Assembly (NCBI RefSeq): GCF_008923205.2
Contig: NZ_WBMS02000046.1
Coordinates: 38,400 to 77,859, forward strand
Direction: 5' to 3'
Length of the DNA stretch: 39,460 nt
DNA from: Actinomadura physcomitrii
GTDB lineage: Bacteria > Actinomycetota > Actinomycetes > Streptosporangiales > Streptosporangiaceae
Made by a program: the position numbers and the translations under genes. The notes below the pieces were generated by a model. The model saw nothing but the letters and a program-made list of their open reading frames with translations. It was not told where the DNA came from and ran no database searches. Numbering within the stretch: position 1 is the first letter of the stretch; every line of letters starts with the position of its first letter. Shown one piece after another: positions 17,076-24,264 of the stretch.

Positions 17076-17456
17076 ATGGCCGAGATCACCCGCCCGCTCA
17101 TGCCCGCCGACGAGACGCCGCACGAGCCGGACGCGACGCCCCCGCAGGCGGAGCCGCTGTGGCGCGACGCGCTCGGCCGGTGCCTGCGGCGCCTGCGCGT
17201 CGAGCGCGGCGAGATCCTGACGGAGACCGCGCGCCGCGCCGGGGTGTCCCCGCAGTACCTGTCCGAGATGGAGCGCGGCGTCAAGGAGCCGTCGAGCGAG
17301 ATGATCGCCGCGGTCGCCGGCGCCCTGGACGTGACGCTCGCCGACCTCACGCTCGCGGTCGCGACGAGCCTGCTGACCGCGCCGGCCAGGACCGCGCCGG
17401 CCAGGACCGCGCCGACCGGGCCGACCTGCCAGGTCGCCTACGCCCTGGCAGCCTGA
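17076..17456 (+). CDS. XRE family regulator, PopR/ClgR-like
   Basis: A 126-residue protein with an acidic, Pro-rich N-terminus and an XRE helix-turn-helix at residues about 32-85: LGRCLRRLRVERGEILTETARRAGVSPQYLSEMERGVKEPSSEMIAAVAGALD. The YLSEMERGxKEPSSE wording is close to ClgR and PopR, activators of clpP genes in actinobacteria. It faces a two-gene clpP operon, the layout of popR with clpP3-clpP4 in Streptomyces, so it is the likely activator. The C-terminus has two copies of TAPARTAP and a hydrophobic end (AYALAA), which could be a degradation tag; ClpP-dependent turnover of PopR through C-terminal residues is known in Streptomyces. The leaderless start is inferred. Confidence 0.82.
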   Translation: MAEITRPLMPADETPHEPDATPPQAEPLWRDALGRCLRRLRVERGEILTETARRAGVSPQYLSEMERGVKEPSSEMIAAVAGALDVTLADLTLAVATSLLTAPARTAPARTAPTGPTCQVAYALAA

Positions 17457-17487
17457 CCCGGACGGCGCCTGCCCGGGGCGGCCGCGT

Positions 17488-18090
17488 TCAGCGGGGTTCC
17501 GGCTGGCGCTCCTCGATCACGTGGTCGATGAGGCCGTACTCCAGCGCCGACTTGGCGGTGAAGACACGGTCGCGGTCGGTGTCGGCGCGGAGCGTCGCGG
17601 TCTCCTGGCCGGTGTGCCGGGAGAGGATCTGCTCGATGTCCGCGCGGACGCGGACGACCTCGTCCGCCTGGAGGATGAGGTCCGGGATCGCGCCGCGCCC
17701 CTGCCCCATCGGCTGGTGCAGGACGACGCGGGTGTGCGGCAGCGCGGCGCGCTTGCCGGGAGACCCCGCGGCGAGCAGCACCGCGCCGACCGCGACGGCC
17801 TGTCCCACGCACGTCGTCGCGACCTGCGGGCGGATGTAGCGCAGCGTGTCGTACACCGCGAGCATCGCGCTCGGGTCTCCGCCCTCGCAGTTGATGTACA
17901 GCTGGATGTCGGCTTCCGGGCTGTCGGCCTCCAGGTGGAGCAGCTGCGCGACGAGCGCGTTCGCGACCCCGGCGTCGATGGCGGTGCCGAGGTAGATGAT
18001 CCGCTCGGTGAGCAGGTGCGAGTAGACGTCCATGATCCGTTCACCGCGCGAGTCCTTCGCGATGACGTTCGGGATCGTGTAGGTGCTCAT
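17488..18090 (-). CDS. ClpP-family subunit lacking the catalytic serine
   Basis: A 200-residue ClpP homologue with full fold coverage: DVYSHLLTERIIYLGTAID, INCEGGDPSAMLAVYD, LHQPMGQGRG and a C-terminal EYGLIDHVIEE. The catalytic His125 (LHQP) and Asp170 (RADTDRDR) are present. At the serine position, where ClpP has GQAASMG, this protein has G96-Q-A-V-A-V-G, so Ser is replaced by Ala100 (codon GCG, one base from TCG). It should therefore be proteolytically dead but able to assemble. It overlaps the upstream clpP by four bases (ATGA), implying coupled synthesis and a mixed-ring complex. Confidence 0.92.
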   Translation of the reverse strand: MSTYTIPNVIAKDSRGERIMDVYSHLLTERIIYLGTAIDAGVANALVAQLLHLEADSPEADIQLYINCEGGDPSAMLAVYDTLRYIRPQVATTCVGQAVAVGAVLLAAGSPGKRAALPHTRVVLHQPMGQGRGAIPDLILQADEVVRVRADIEQILSRHTGQETATLRADTDRDRVFTAKSALEYGLIDHVIEERQPEPR

Positions 18091-18716
18091 CGGCCGGCTC
18101 CTCCGGACGGGGCGCCGAGCCCGACGGCCCGGCGGCGGGGCGGCACGACCTCGTCGTAGTCGCTGACGATCGTGTCGATGAACCCGTACTCGAGCGCCTC
18201 CCGCGCGGTGTACCAGCGGTCGTGCAGGGAGTCCTCGAAGACCCGCTCGATCGGCTGGCCGGTGTCCTCGGCGATGAGGCCGAGGACCGTGTCGCGGGTG
18301 TGGCGCAAATCGTTGGCCTGCAGCTCGATGTCGACGGCGGCGCCGCCGATGCCGGCGGACCCCTGGTGCATCAGCACCCGGGCGTGCGGCATCGCGCGGC
18401 GCTTGCCCGGGGTTCCCGACGACAGCAGAAACTGCCCGGCGCTGTAGGCGATGCCGAGCACGACCGTCGCCACGTCGCACGGGATGAGCCGCATGACGTC
18501 GCGGATCGCGAGCATCGACGGCACGGACCCTCCGGGGGAATGGATCCACAGCGCGATGTCGGACGACGGGTCCTCGCCCGCCAGGGTGAGCAGCTGCGTC
18601 GCGAGCAGCGTGCCGTTGTCGTCGTCGAGCACGCCGTCCAGCACGAGGACGCGCTGCGCGTACAGCTCGCCGCGCACGCGCTCGTTGAACAATGGGATCT
18701 TCTGTTCCTCGCTCAT
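18087..18716 (-). CDS. clpP: ATP-dependent Clp protease proteolytic subunit (catalytic triad intact)
   Basis: A 209-residue ClpP with all three catalytic residues: Ser92 (GIAYSAGQFLLSSG), His117 (VLMHQGSAGIGG) and Asp162 (FEDSLHDR). The substrate-strand region WIHSPGGSVPSMLAI is normal. It is the first gene of a two-gene clpP operon facing a PopR-like regulator, comparable with the clpP3-clpP4 pair of Streptomyces, which acts when the main ClpP1P2 is impaired. The C-terminus has about 15 extra basic/Gly residues. The ATG at 18716 has a GAAGGG ribosome site. It probably forms a complex with the adjacent Ser-less subunit and a Clp ATPase encoded elsewhere. Confidence 0.94.
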   Translation of the reverse strand: MSEEQKIPLFNERVRGELYAQRVLVLDGVLDDDNGTLLATQLLTLAGEDPSSDIALWIHSPGGSVPSMLAIRDVMRLIPCDVATVVLGIAYSAGQFLLSSGTPGKRRAMPHARVLMHQGSAGIGGAAVDIELQANDLRHTRDTVLGLIAEDTGQPIERVFEDSLHDRWYTAREALEYGFIDTIVSDYDEVVPPRRRAVGLGAPSGGAGR

Positions 18717-18735
18717 GCCCTTCAGCCTGCGGCAA

Positions 18736-18759
18736 CGCGGGCGCCGGTCACAGCCCGCG
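18736..18759. promoter_or_regulatory. Inverted repeat upstream of the clpP pair
   Basis: CGCGGGC (18736-18742) and GCCCGCG (18753-18759), perfect 7-bp arms with a 10-base gap, about 20-45 bases before the clpP start. It could be a binding site for the PopR-like activator or a terminator of the upstream SDR gene. It does not obviously match the ClgR consensus as I remember it. Confidence 0.35.
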
Positions 18760-18802
18760 CTGCCCACGGCGGATCTGCTCTCAGCAGCGCAGCCCCATGG
18801 GT

Positions 18803-19522
18803 TTACCAGGGGACGGGGCCGTCGTCGTCGTGGAACGTGCCGGTCGGGCCGCCGTCGGGGAGGGTCGCGAGGTGGATCGCGATGGCCGCGCCCTGCTCGG
18901 GGGTGCGGACGCCGCGGAACCCGTTGAGGTCGGTCGCGCAGAAGCCCGGGCAGCCGGCGTTGATCAGGATGTCCGTGCCGACCAGCTCCTTGGCGTACTG
19001 GATGGTGACGGCGTTGAGGAACGTCTTCGACGCCGCGTAGGCGGCGGAGATCGGGCCCGTCTCGGCGCCGGGGGTGGTCTGCCGGGTGAGGGACCCGACG
19101 GTGCTGGACATGTTCACGATCCGGGGGGACGGCGAGCGGCGCAGCAGCGGCAGCATCGCGTTGGTGACGCGGATGACGCCGAGGACGTTGGTCTCCACGA
19201 CCGTCCGCACGGTCGCGGGGTCCACCTTCGTGGGCTCCTGCGGCATCCCGCCGGTGATGGCGGCGTTGTTGACGAGCACGTCGAGGCCGCGCTCCTCCAG
19301 CAGCCCGGCGGCGGCGGTGACGCTCGCGTCGTCGGTCACGTCGATCGGCACGCCGAACGCGTCGATGCCGGCGGCGCGCAGCTTCGCGACGGCCGCCTCC
19401 CCGCGTCCCGCGTCCCGGGAGCCGACGCCGACGCTCCAGCCGAGCGCGCCCAGGCCGGCCGCGATCTCGTACCCGATGCCCTTGTTCGCGCCGGTGACCA
19501 GCGCCGTCTTCGTTTCGGTCAT
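18803..19522 (-). CDS. Short-chain dehydrogenase/reductase (SDR)
   Basis: A 239-residue classical SDR. It has the nucleotide-binding TGANKGIG motif (residues about 10-17), NNAAITGG (the NNAG-equivalent), catalytic Ser in NMSSTVGSL, and YAASK with catalytic Tyr and Lys. The cofactor loop VGSRDAGRG with Arg after the second strand favours NADPH. The C-terminal GPTGTFHDDDGPVPW is typical of the plant/bacterial carbonyl-reductase-like group. Substrate unknown. It is divergent from a LysR regulator, with a long palindrome between, so it is probably that regulator's target. Confidence 0.93.
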   Translation of the reverse strand: MTETKTALVTGANKGIGYEIAAGLGALGWSVGVGSRDAGRGEAAVAKLRAAGIDAFGVPIDVTDDASVTAAAGLLEERGLDVLVNNAAITGGMPQEPTKVDPATVRTVVETNVLGVIRVTNAMLPLLRRSPSPRIVNMSSTVGSLTRQTTPGAETGPISAAYAASKTFLNAVTIQYAKELVGTDILINAGCPGFCATDLNGFRGVRTPEQGAAIAIHLATLPDGGPTGTFHDDDGPVPW

Positions 19523-19576
19523 GCCACGATCCTCGCCGCCGGGCGGGCCCGGCCGCCAACACCGTCTGGGTGGGGT

Positions 19577-19597
19577 GCGATACCCCGGCGGTATCGC
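19577..19597. promoter_or_regulatory. 21-bp palindrome between SDR and LysR genes (probable LysR box)
   Basis: GCGATACC (19577-19584) and GGTATCGC (19590-19597) are perfect 8-bp arms around CCGGC. It contains the ATAC-N7-GTAT symmetry that fits the LysR T-N11-A rule. It lies in the 105-base divergent promoter region, 30 bases before the lysR ATG and 54 bases before the SDR ATG. Confidence 0.7.
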
Positions 19598-19627
19598 AGC
19601 CGGGCCGGCGGCGGGTAGCGTGGCGGC

Positions 19628-20473
19628 ATGGAGACGCGGGAGCTGCGGTACTTCGTCGCCGTCGCCGAGGAGCTGCACTTCGGGCGCGCCGCCGAGCGGC
19701 TCGGGATCGCGCAGCCGCCGCTGTCGCGGGCGATCCAGCGGCTCGAGCGGCGGCTCGGCGCGACACTGCTGGACCGCACCAACCGCACCATCGCGCTGAC
19801 CGCGGCCGGGGAGGTGCTGCTGCGCGAGGGCCGGGCGGCCCTCGACGCGGTCGACGCCGCCGACCGCCGCACCCGCCGCGCCGCCGCCGCGGCCGGACGG
19901 CCCGCGCTGGCCCTCGTCACGAAGGCCGGGGCGTCCGACGAGCTGCTGGCGAAGCTGCTCGACGCGTACGCCGCCGAACCCGGCGCGGCCGCCGTCGACG
20001 TGATCCTGTGCGGGCCCGGCGAGCAGGAGCGGCTGCTGCGGGACGGGCGCGCCGACGTGGCGCTGCTGCACACGCCGTTCGACTCGACGGCCGGGCTCGA
20101 CACCGAGGAGCTGCGCACCGAGGGGCAGGTCGCGGTGCTGCCGGCCGGGCATCCCCTCACCAACCGGTCGCAGGTGCGGGCCGCCGACGTCGCGGCGCTG
20201 CCCGGACTGCCGCTGCCGCGCTGGCCGCGCTACGACGGCACGTACCCGGACGGCCCGGGCCCGCGCGTCCGGGACCACGCGCAGCTGCTGCAGCTGATCG
20301 CGCTCGGCCGGGCGTCAGCGGTGCTGCCCGAGTCGTGCCGGCCCCATCTGGGCGAGCGGCTCGCCGCCGTCCCGGTGGTGGACGCGCCGCAGGTGACGAC
20401 GCTGATCGCGTGGCCGCCGCACAGCCGCTCCCTGCCCCTGGCCGACCTCGTCCGCACCGCGACCCGCCTCTAG
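19628..20473 (+). CDS. LysR family transcriptional regulator
   Basis: A 281-residue protein beginning METRELRYFVAVAEELHFGRAAERLGIAQPPLSRAIQRLERRLG, a standard LysR winged helix-turn-helix (residues 1-60). A C-terminal two-lobed effector-binding domain (from about residue 90) has GRADVALLHTP and IALGRASAVLPES. It is slightly shorter than the usual 290-310 residues. It is divergent from the SDR gene and likely controls it through the 21-bp palindrome between them. The inducer is unknown. Its TAG stop lies in a CTAG shared with a reading frame on the other strand. Confidence 0.93.
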   Translation: METRELRYFVAVAEELHFGRAAERLGIAQPPLSRAIQRLERRLGATLLDRTNRTIALTAAGEVLLREGRAALDAVDAADRRTRRAAAAAGRPALALVTKAGASDELLAKLLDAYAAEPGAAAVDVILCGPGEQERLLRDGRADVALLHTPFDSTAGLDTEELRTEGQVAVLPAGHPLTNRSQVRAADVAALPGLPLPRWPRYDGTYPDGPGPRVRDHAQLLQLIALGRASAVLPESCRPHLGERLAAVPVVDAPQVTTLIAWPPHSRSLPLADLVRTATRL

Positions 20474-20556
20474 CCGCGGAGCGCGGCGAGGCCCTTCTGC
20501 AGGTCGTCCAGGTTCATCAACGGGACGATCTCGATCTCCGCGCCGAGGCCGAGAGG
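20470..20556 (-). other. In-frame coding-like tail after the ltp2 stop codon
   Basis: Directly after the TAG of ltp2, the same frame continues as PLGLGAEIEIVPLMNLDDL, then QKGLAALRG, and ends at TAG (20470-20472). This reads like the C-terminus of an unrelated enzyme, with normal codon bias. It may be the remnant of a deleted gene that was fused or abutted here, or chance. No start codon or ribosome site is apparent. Confidence 0.3.
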
Positions 20557-21723
20557 CTAGTTCGGGGCGCTGAGGACCAGCCCGCTGGTGGGCACGCCGG
20601 TGCCGGCGGTGACCAGGACGTTGCGGACGTCCGGCACCTGGTTCACCGCGGCGCCCCGCACCTGCCGGACGGCCTCGGCGATGCCGTTCATGCCGTGGAT
20701 GTACGCCTCACCCAGCTGACCCCCGTTGGGGTTGACCGGAAGCCTGCCGCCGAGCTCAATGCCACCGTCCTTGATGTAGTCCTTCGCCTGGCCGCGGCCG
20801 CAGAAGCCGAGCTCCTCCAGCTGGACCAGGACGAACGGGGTGAAATGATCGTAGAGGATCGCGGTCTGGACGTCATCCGGGGACAGCCCCGACTGCTGCC
20901 ACAGGGTGCGGCCGACGGTTTCCATCGCGGGGAGCGCCGACAGTTCGCCGGTGTAGTAGCCGAACATCATCATCTGGTCCGGGCCCGTCCCCTGGGCCGC
21001 CGCCGTGATGACGGCGGGCCGGTGCGGGAGGTCGCGGGCCCGCTCCAGCGAGGTGACGAGCACCGCGACGCCGCCGTCGGACTCCTGGCAGCAGTCCAGC
21101 AGGTGCAGCGGGTCGACGATCCAGCGGGACGCCTGGTGCTCGTCCAGCGTGATCGGCCGCCCGTGGAACCACGCGGCCGGGTTCGTGGCGGCGTGGCGCC
21201 GCATCGCGACCGCGACGCGGCCGAAGTCCTCGCTGGTCGCGCCGTAGTCGTGCATGTAGCGGCGGGCCTGCATCGCGACCCACGCGGCCGGGGTCGCGAA
21301 CCCGAACGGCAGGTGCCAGGAGAACTCCAGGCCGGTCGCGTCGACGCGCCCGGACGCAGCGGCCTGGCCGAAGCGGTGGCCGGAGCGCTCGTTGAACGCG
21401 CGGTAGCACAGCACCGCGTTCGCCTGGCCGGTCGCGACGGCCATCGCGGCGTGCGCGACGGTGCCGCAGGCCGCGCCGCCGCCGTAGTCGACGCGCGAGA
21501 AGAACCGCAGCGCGGGGATGCCCAGCTCGCGCTGGACGGCGATCTCGGAGTTGGCGTCGGCGGTGTAGGTGACCAGGCCGTCGACGTCGGCGGGGGCCAG
21601 CCCCGCGTCCTCGACCGCGGCGAGGCAGGCCTCGGCGGCGAGCCGCAGCTCCGAGCGGCCCGACTCCTTGGAGAACTCGGTGGCGCCGATCCCGGCGATC
21701 GCCGCCTTCCCGGACAGGCTCAT
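20557..21723 (-). CDS. ltp2: Ltp2-like thiolase-fold steroid side-chain aldolase
   Basis: A 388-residue thiolase-like lipid-transfer protein (SCPx/Ltp group). It starts MSLSGKAAIAGIGATEFSK and has the GAACGTVAHAAMAV nucleophile-region equivalent, YDHFTPFVLVQLEELGFC, and NPNGGQLGEAYIHGMNGI near the end. In mycobacterial cholesterol degradation, Ltp2 with the DUF35 domain of ChsH2 cleaves the 17-hydroxy steroid CoA ester by retro-aldol reaction to the C17 ketone and propionyl-CoA. Its ATG overlaps the stop of the chsH2-chsH1 gene by four bases, so the partner is made from the same message. Last gene of the operon. The assignment rests on the igr gene order. Confidence 0.85.
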   Translation of the reverse strand: MSLSGKAAIAGIGATEFSKESGRSELRLAAEACLAAVEDAGLAPADVDGLVTYTADANSEIAVQRELGIPALRFFSRVDYGGGAACGTVAHAAMAVATGQANAVLCYRAFNERSGHRFGQAAASGRVDATGLEFSWHLPFGFATPAAWVAMQARRYMHDYGATSEDFGRVAVAMRRHAATNPAAWFHGRPITLDEHQASRWIVDPLHLLDCCQESDGGVAVLVTSLERARDLPHRPAVITAAAQGTGPDQMMMFGYYTGELSALPAMETVGRTLWQQSGLSPDDVQTAILYDHFTPFVLVQLEELGFCGRGQAKDYIKDGGIELGGRLPVNPNGGQLGEAYIHGMNGIAEAVRQVRGAAVNQVPDVRNVLVTAGTGVPTSGLVLSAPN

Positions 21724-23063
21724 CCGGCCTCCTCGATTCCGGCGGAGCCGACCCGGGGGGTGTGGGGGGTCGCCCCCCCTCGTGCGAAACGGACGGTGGC
21801 GGTGAGGTGGTCGCCGATGCTCACCGCGCCGCGGACGCGCAGGGTGCGGTCGTCGACGCGGTCGCCGGTCAGCGTGAGCGTGTCGCCGGCGTAGGCGGGG
21901 GCGCCGAGCCGCACCTCGATGCTCTCCAGCGCCGCGTCGGAGACGGTCTCCAGCGCGAACCGCTGGACGAGCCCGATGCTGGTCAGGATGTTGACGAAGA
22001 TGTCCTGCGAGCCCTGCGCGCGGGCCTGCGCGGGGTCGTGGTGGACGGGCATGAAGTCGCGGGTCGCGATGGCCGCCGAGATGATGAACGTCGGGGTCAG
22101 CTCGATCTCCAGGCCGCCGGACGCCGTTTCCCCCGCCGCCTCGTCGGCCACCGGAGGCGGTGCGGGCGGGGCGTCCGCCGGTACCCACTGCGGGAGGACG
22201 AGCTCGTCGTCCATCCGCTCGAACTCCAGCCGGACGGGCATGCCGATCCGCACGTCCTCGGGCGGGCAGCCGTTGACGTTCCCGACGATCCGGACGCCCT
22301 CCTCCAGCTCGACGACCGCCACCGCGTACGGGGCCGTCCGGCCGGGGACGGGCGGGTGGTGGTGGACGACGTAGCTGTGCACCTCGCCGCGCCCGCTCGC
22401 CACCACGTGGTCCCGGTCGAGCGAACGGCACTTCGGGCACATCGGGCCGGGCGGGTGGCGGAGCGTTCCACAGCCGGCGCAGCGCTGGATGCGCAGCTCG
22501 CCCGCGTCCACCCCGTCCCAGAAGAACGCGCTGTCCTGGCCGATCGCGGGACGCAGCGGGTACTTCCCGCCCGTCCCGGCGGCGGGCGGGCGCGGGCCGG
22601 GCTTGAACTTCAGCACCCGGAACAGCATCTCGGCGACGCGCTCGTCGTTCTCGTCGTACCAGGACTGGTACCAGGTGACGAAGTAGCCCTCGCCCATCGC
22701 GGTCCGCTTCGGACCGGTGACGCCGCCGAACCGCATCCGCGTCCGCAGCTGCTCGCCGACCTTCACGTACCGGTCGTAGACCTGGTCGCAGTTCGTCGCG
22801 ACGATGCCGGTGTAGCCGGCGGCGTCCAGCATCGCCAGCACCTCGTCGGCGGCGCCCCGCTGGTCCGGCCGGCGGACCAGGCCGGGCATCGACCACACCT
22901 GGATCATCGCGGGCGGCGCGACGTCGTCCCAGGTGCCGGTGTCGCCGAGGGCCTGCGTCCAGTTGCGGATCATCGCGGCGTTCACCGGGTCGGGGCAGGG
23001 CAGCGGGGGCCGCTCGCCGGCGGCCTCCAGCCGGCCGGCGAGCGCCATGAGTTCGTCGTGCAC
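21720..23063 (-). CDS. Fused ChsH2-ChsH1: MaoC-like + DUF35 + MaoC-like steroid enoyl-CoA hydratase
   Basis: A 447-residue three-domain protein. Residues 1-150: MaoC/hot-dog domain like the ChsH2 N-terminus (GYFVTWYQSWYDE). Residues about 165-295: DUF35 with zinc ribbon CAGCGTLRHPPGPMCPKC and an OB fold. Residues about 310-430: second MaoC domain like ChsH1 with the hydratase Asp/His (RDFMPVHHDP). In M. tuberculosis ChsH2 and ChsH1 are separate genes; here they are fused. The reaction hydrates the pregnadiene-carboxyl-CoA side chain, and DUF35 binds Ltp2. The GTG start follows GAGGAG. The last about 17 residues lie over a G-rich repeat copy and are not family-like. Confidence 0.87.
   Translation of the reverse strand: MHDELMALAGRLEAAGERPPLPCPDPVNAAMIRNWTQALGDTGTWDDVAPPAMIQVWSMPGLVRRPDQRGAADEVLAMLDAAGYTGIVATNCDQVYDRYVKVGEQLRTRMRFGGVTGPKRTAMGEGYFVTWYQSWYDENDERVAEMLFRVLKFKPGPRPPAAGTGGKYPLRPAIGQDSAFFWDGVDAGELRIQRCAGCGTLRHPPGPMCPKCRSLDRDHVVASGRGEVHSYVVHHHPPVPGRTAPYAVAVVELEEGVRIVGNVNGCPPEDVRIGMPVRLEFERMDDELVLPQWVPADAPPAPPPVADEAAGETASGGLEIELTPTFIISAAIATRDFMPVHHDPAQARAQGSQDIFVNILTSIGLVQRFALETVSDAALESIEVRLGAPAYAGDTLTLTGDRVDDRTLRVRGAVSIGDHLTATVRFARGGATPHTPRVGSAGIEEAG
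21753..21779 (+). repeat. G-rich palindromic repeat, copy 2 (in the 3' end of the chsH2-chsH1 fusion)
   Basis: CC, six G, TGT, six G, TCG, seven C. It matches copy 1 (1812-1838) with two mismatches in 27 bases. Copy 1 reads in the direction of its host gene and copy 2 against it. The second G-run and the C-run can form a hairpin. Confidence 0.7.
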
Positions 23064-23091
23064 GGGTCTCCTCGTTCCGTGGGCTCCCGGG

Positions 23092-24264
23092 TCAGCGCGG
23101 TGCGCGGGGCAGCCCGAGGCCGATCATCGCGATCAGCTCGCGCTGGATCTCGTTGACGCCGCCGCCGAAGGTGAGCACGAGGGCGCCCTTGGCCATCCGG
23201 TCGGTCACCTTCATGAACTCGGCGGTGGCCGGGTCGCCCGGGTCGCCGTACCGGGCGAGGACGTCGCCGATGAGCCGGCCGACCTCCTGCACCCGCTCCG
23301 AGGCGTAGATCTTGGTGGCGGACGCGTCCGCCGCGCCGAGCCAGCCGAGGTCCTGGTTCGCCGCGACCTGCCAGTTCAGCACCTCGTTGACGCGCTCGTA
23401 GGCGCGCGCCCGGGCGAGCGCGCGGCGGACGGCGGGCTCCTCGATGAGCGGCCGTCCGGCCGGCCCGGTCGCGGCGCGGGCCCAGTGCTCCAGCCGGTTG
23501 CGCGCGCGCCCGATGGTGCCGGCCGGGCCGAGCGTGACCCGCTCGTGGTTGAGCTGGTTGACGATCAGGTCCCAGCCCTTGTTCTCCCCGCCGATCAGCA
23601 TGTCCGCCGGGACGCGGACGTCCTGGTAGTAGGTGGAGTTGGTGTGGTGCGCGCCGTCCATGGTGATGATCGGCGTCCAGGAGAAGCCGGGGTCCTCGCA
23701 GTCCACGATGAGCATCGAGATGCCCTTGTGCTTCTTCGCGGAGGGGTCGGTGCGCGCGGCGAGCCAGATGTAGTCGGCGGTCTGCGCGCCCGAGGTGAAG
23801 ATCTTCTGGCCGTTCACGACGTAGTGGTCGCCGTCCTTGACGGCCGTGGTGCGCAGCGCGGCGAGGTCGGTGCCGGCGCCCGGTTCGCTGTAGCCGATCG
23901 CGAAGTGGCACTCGCCGGCGAGGATGCGAGGGATGAAGAACTCCTTGTGCGCGTCGGTGCCGTACTGCAGGATCGTCGGCGCGACGGAGTTCAGCGTGAT
24001 GAGCGGGTAGGTGACCTCGGCGCGGGCGATCTCGTTGGCGAAGATCGTCTGCTCGACGGGGCCGAAGCCGCGGCCGCCGTACTCCTTCGGCAGCGCGACG
24101 CCGAGCATCCCGTCGCGCCCGAGGCGCCGGCAGTGCTCCAGGTAGGGCGGGCCGAACGGGTCGGCCTCGATCGCGGCGCGCTGCTCGGCGGTCAGGCAGT
24201 TCTCGAAGTACTCGCGCAGCTCGGCGCGGAGCTTCTTCTGCTCGCCGGTCAGGTCGATGAACAT
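23092..24264 (-). CDS. fadE29: Acyl-CoA dehydrogenase, FadE29/ChsE2-like
   Basis: A 390-residue acyl-CoA dehydrogenase, near the 387 of mycobacterial FadE29. It has LPKEYGGRGFGPVEQTIFANE, FAIGYSEPGAGTDLAALRT (flavin/substrate loop), HYVVNGQKIFTSGAQTADYIW and the C-terminal FGGGVNEIQRELIAMIGLGLPR. FadE28 and FadE29 form a mixed tetramer that dehydrogenates the three-carbon steroid side-chain CoA ester. The ATG immediately follows the TGA of fadE28, and it lies 28 bases before the chsH2-chsH1 fusion, so the order matches the igr operon. Substrate assignment is by synteny. Confidence 0.87.
   Translation of the reverse strand: MFIDLTGEQKKLRAELREYFENCLTAEQRAAIEADPFGPPYLEHCRRLGRDGMLGVALPKEYGGRGFGPVEQTIFANEIARAEVTYPLITLNSVAPTILQYGTDAHKEFFIPRILAGECHFAIGYSEPGAGTDLAALRTTAVKDGDHYVVNGQKIFTSGAQTADYIWLAARTDPSAKKHKGISMLIVDCEDPGFSWTPIITMDGAHHTNSTYYQDVRVPADMLIGGENKGWDLIVNQLNHERVTLGPAGTIGRARNRLEHWARAATGPAGRPLIEEPAVRRALARARAYERVNEVLNWQVAANQDLGWLGAADASATKIYASERVQEVGRLIGDVLARYGDPGDPATAEFMKVTDRMAKGALVLTFGGGVNEIQRELIAMIGLGLPRAPR

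Noticed and set aside
19570..21894. A 774-codon plus-strand frame across lysR and ltp2
   Set aside because: It overlaps lysR in another frame and ltp2 on the other strand, with no domain or ribosome site.
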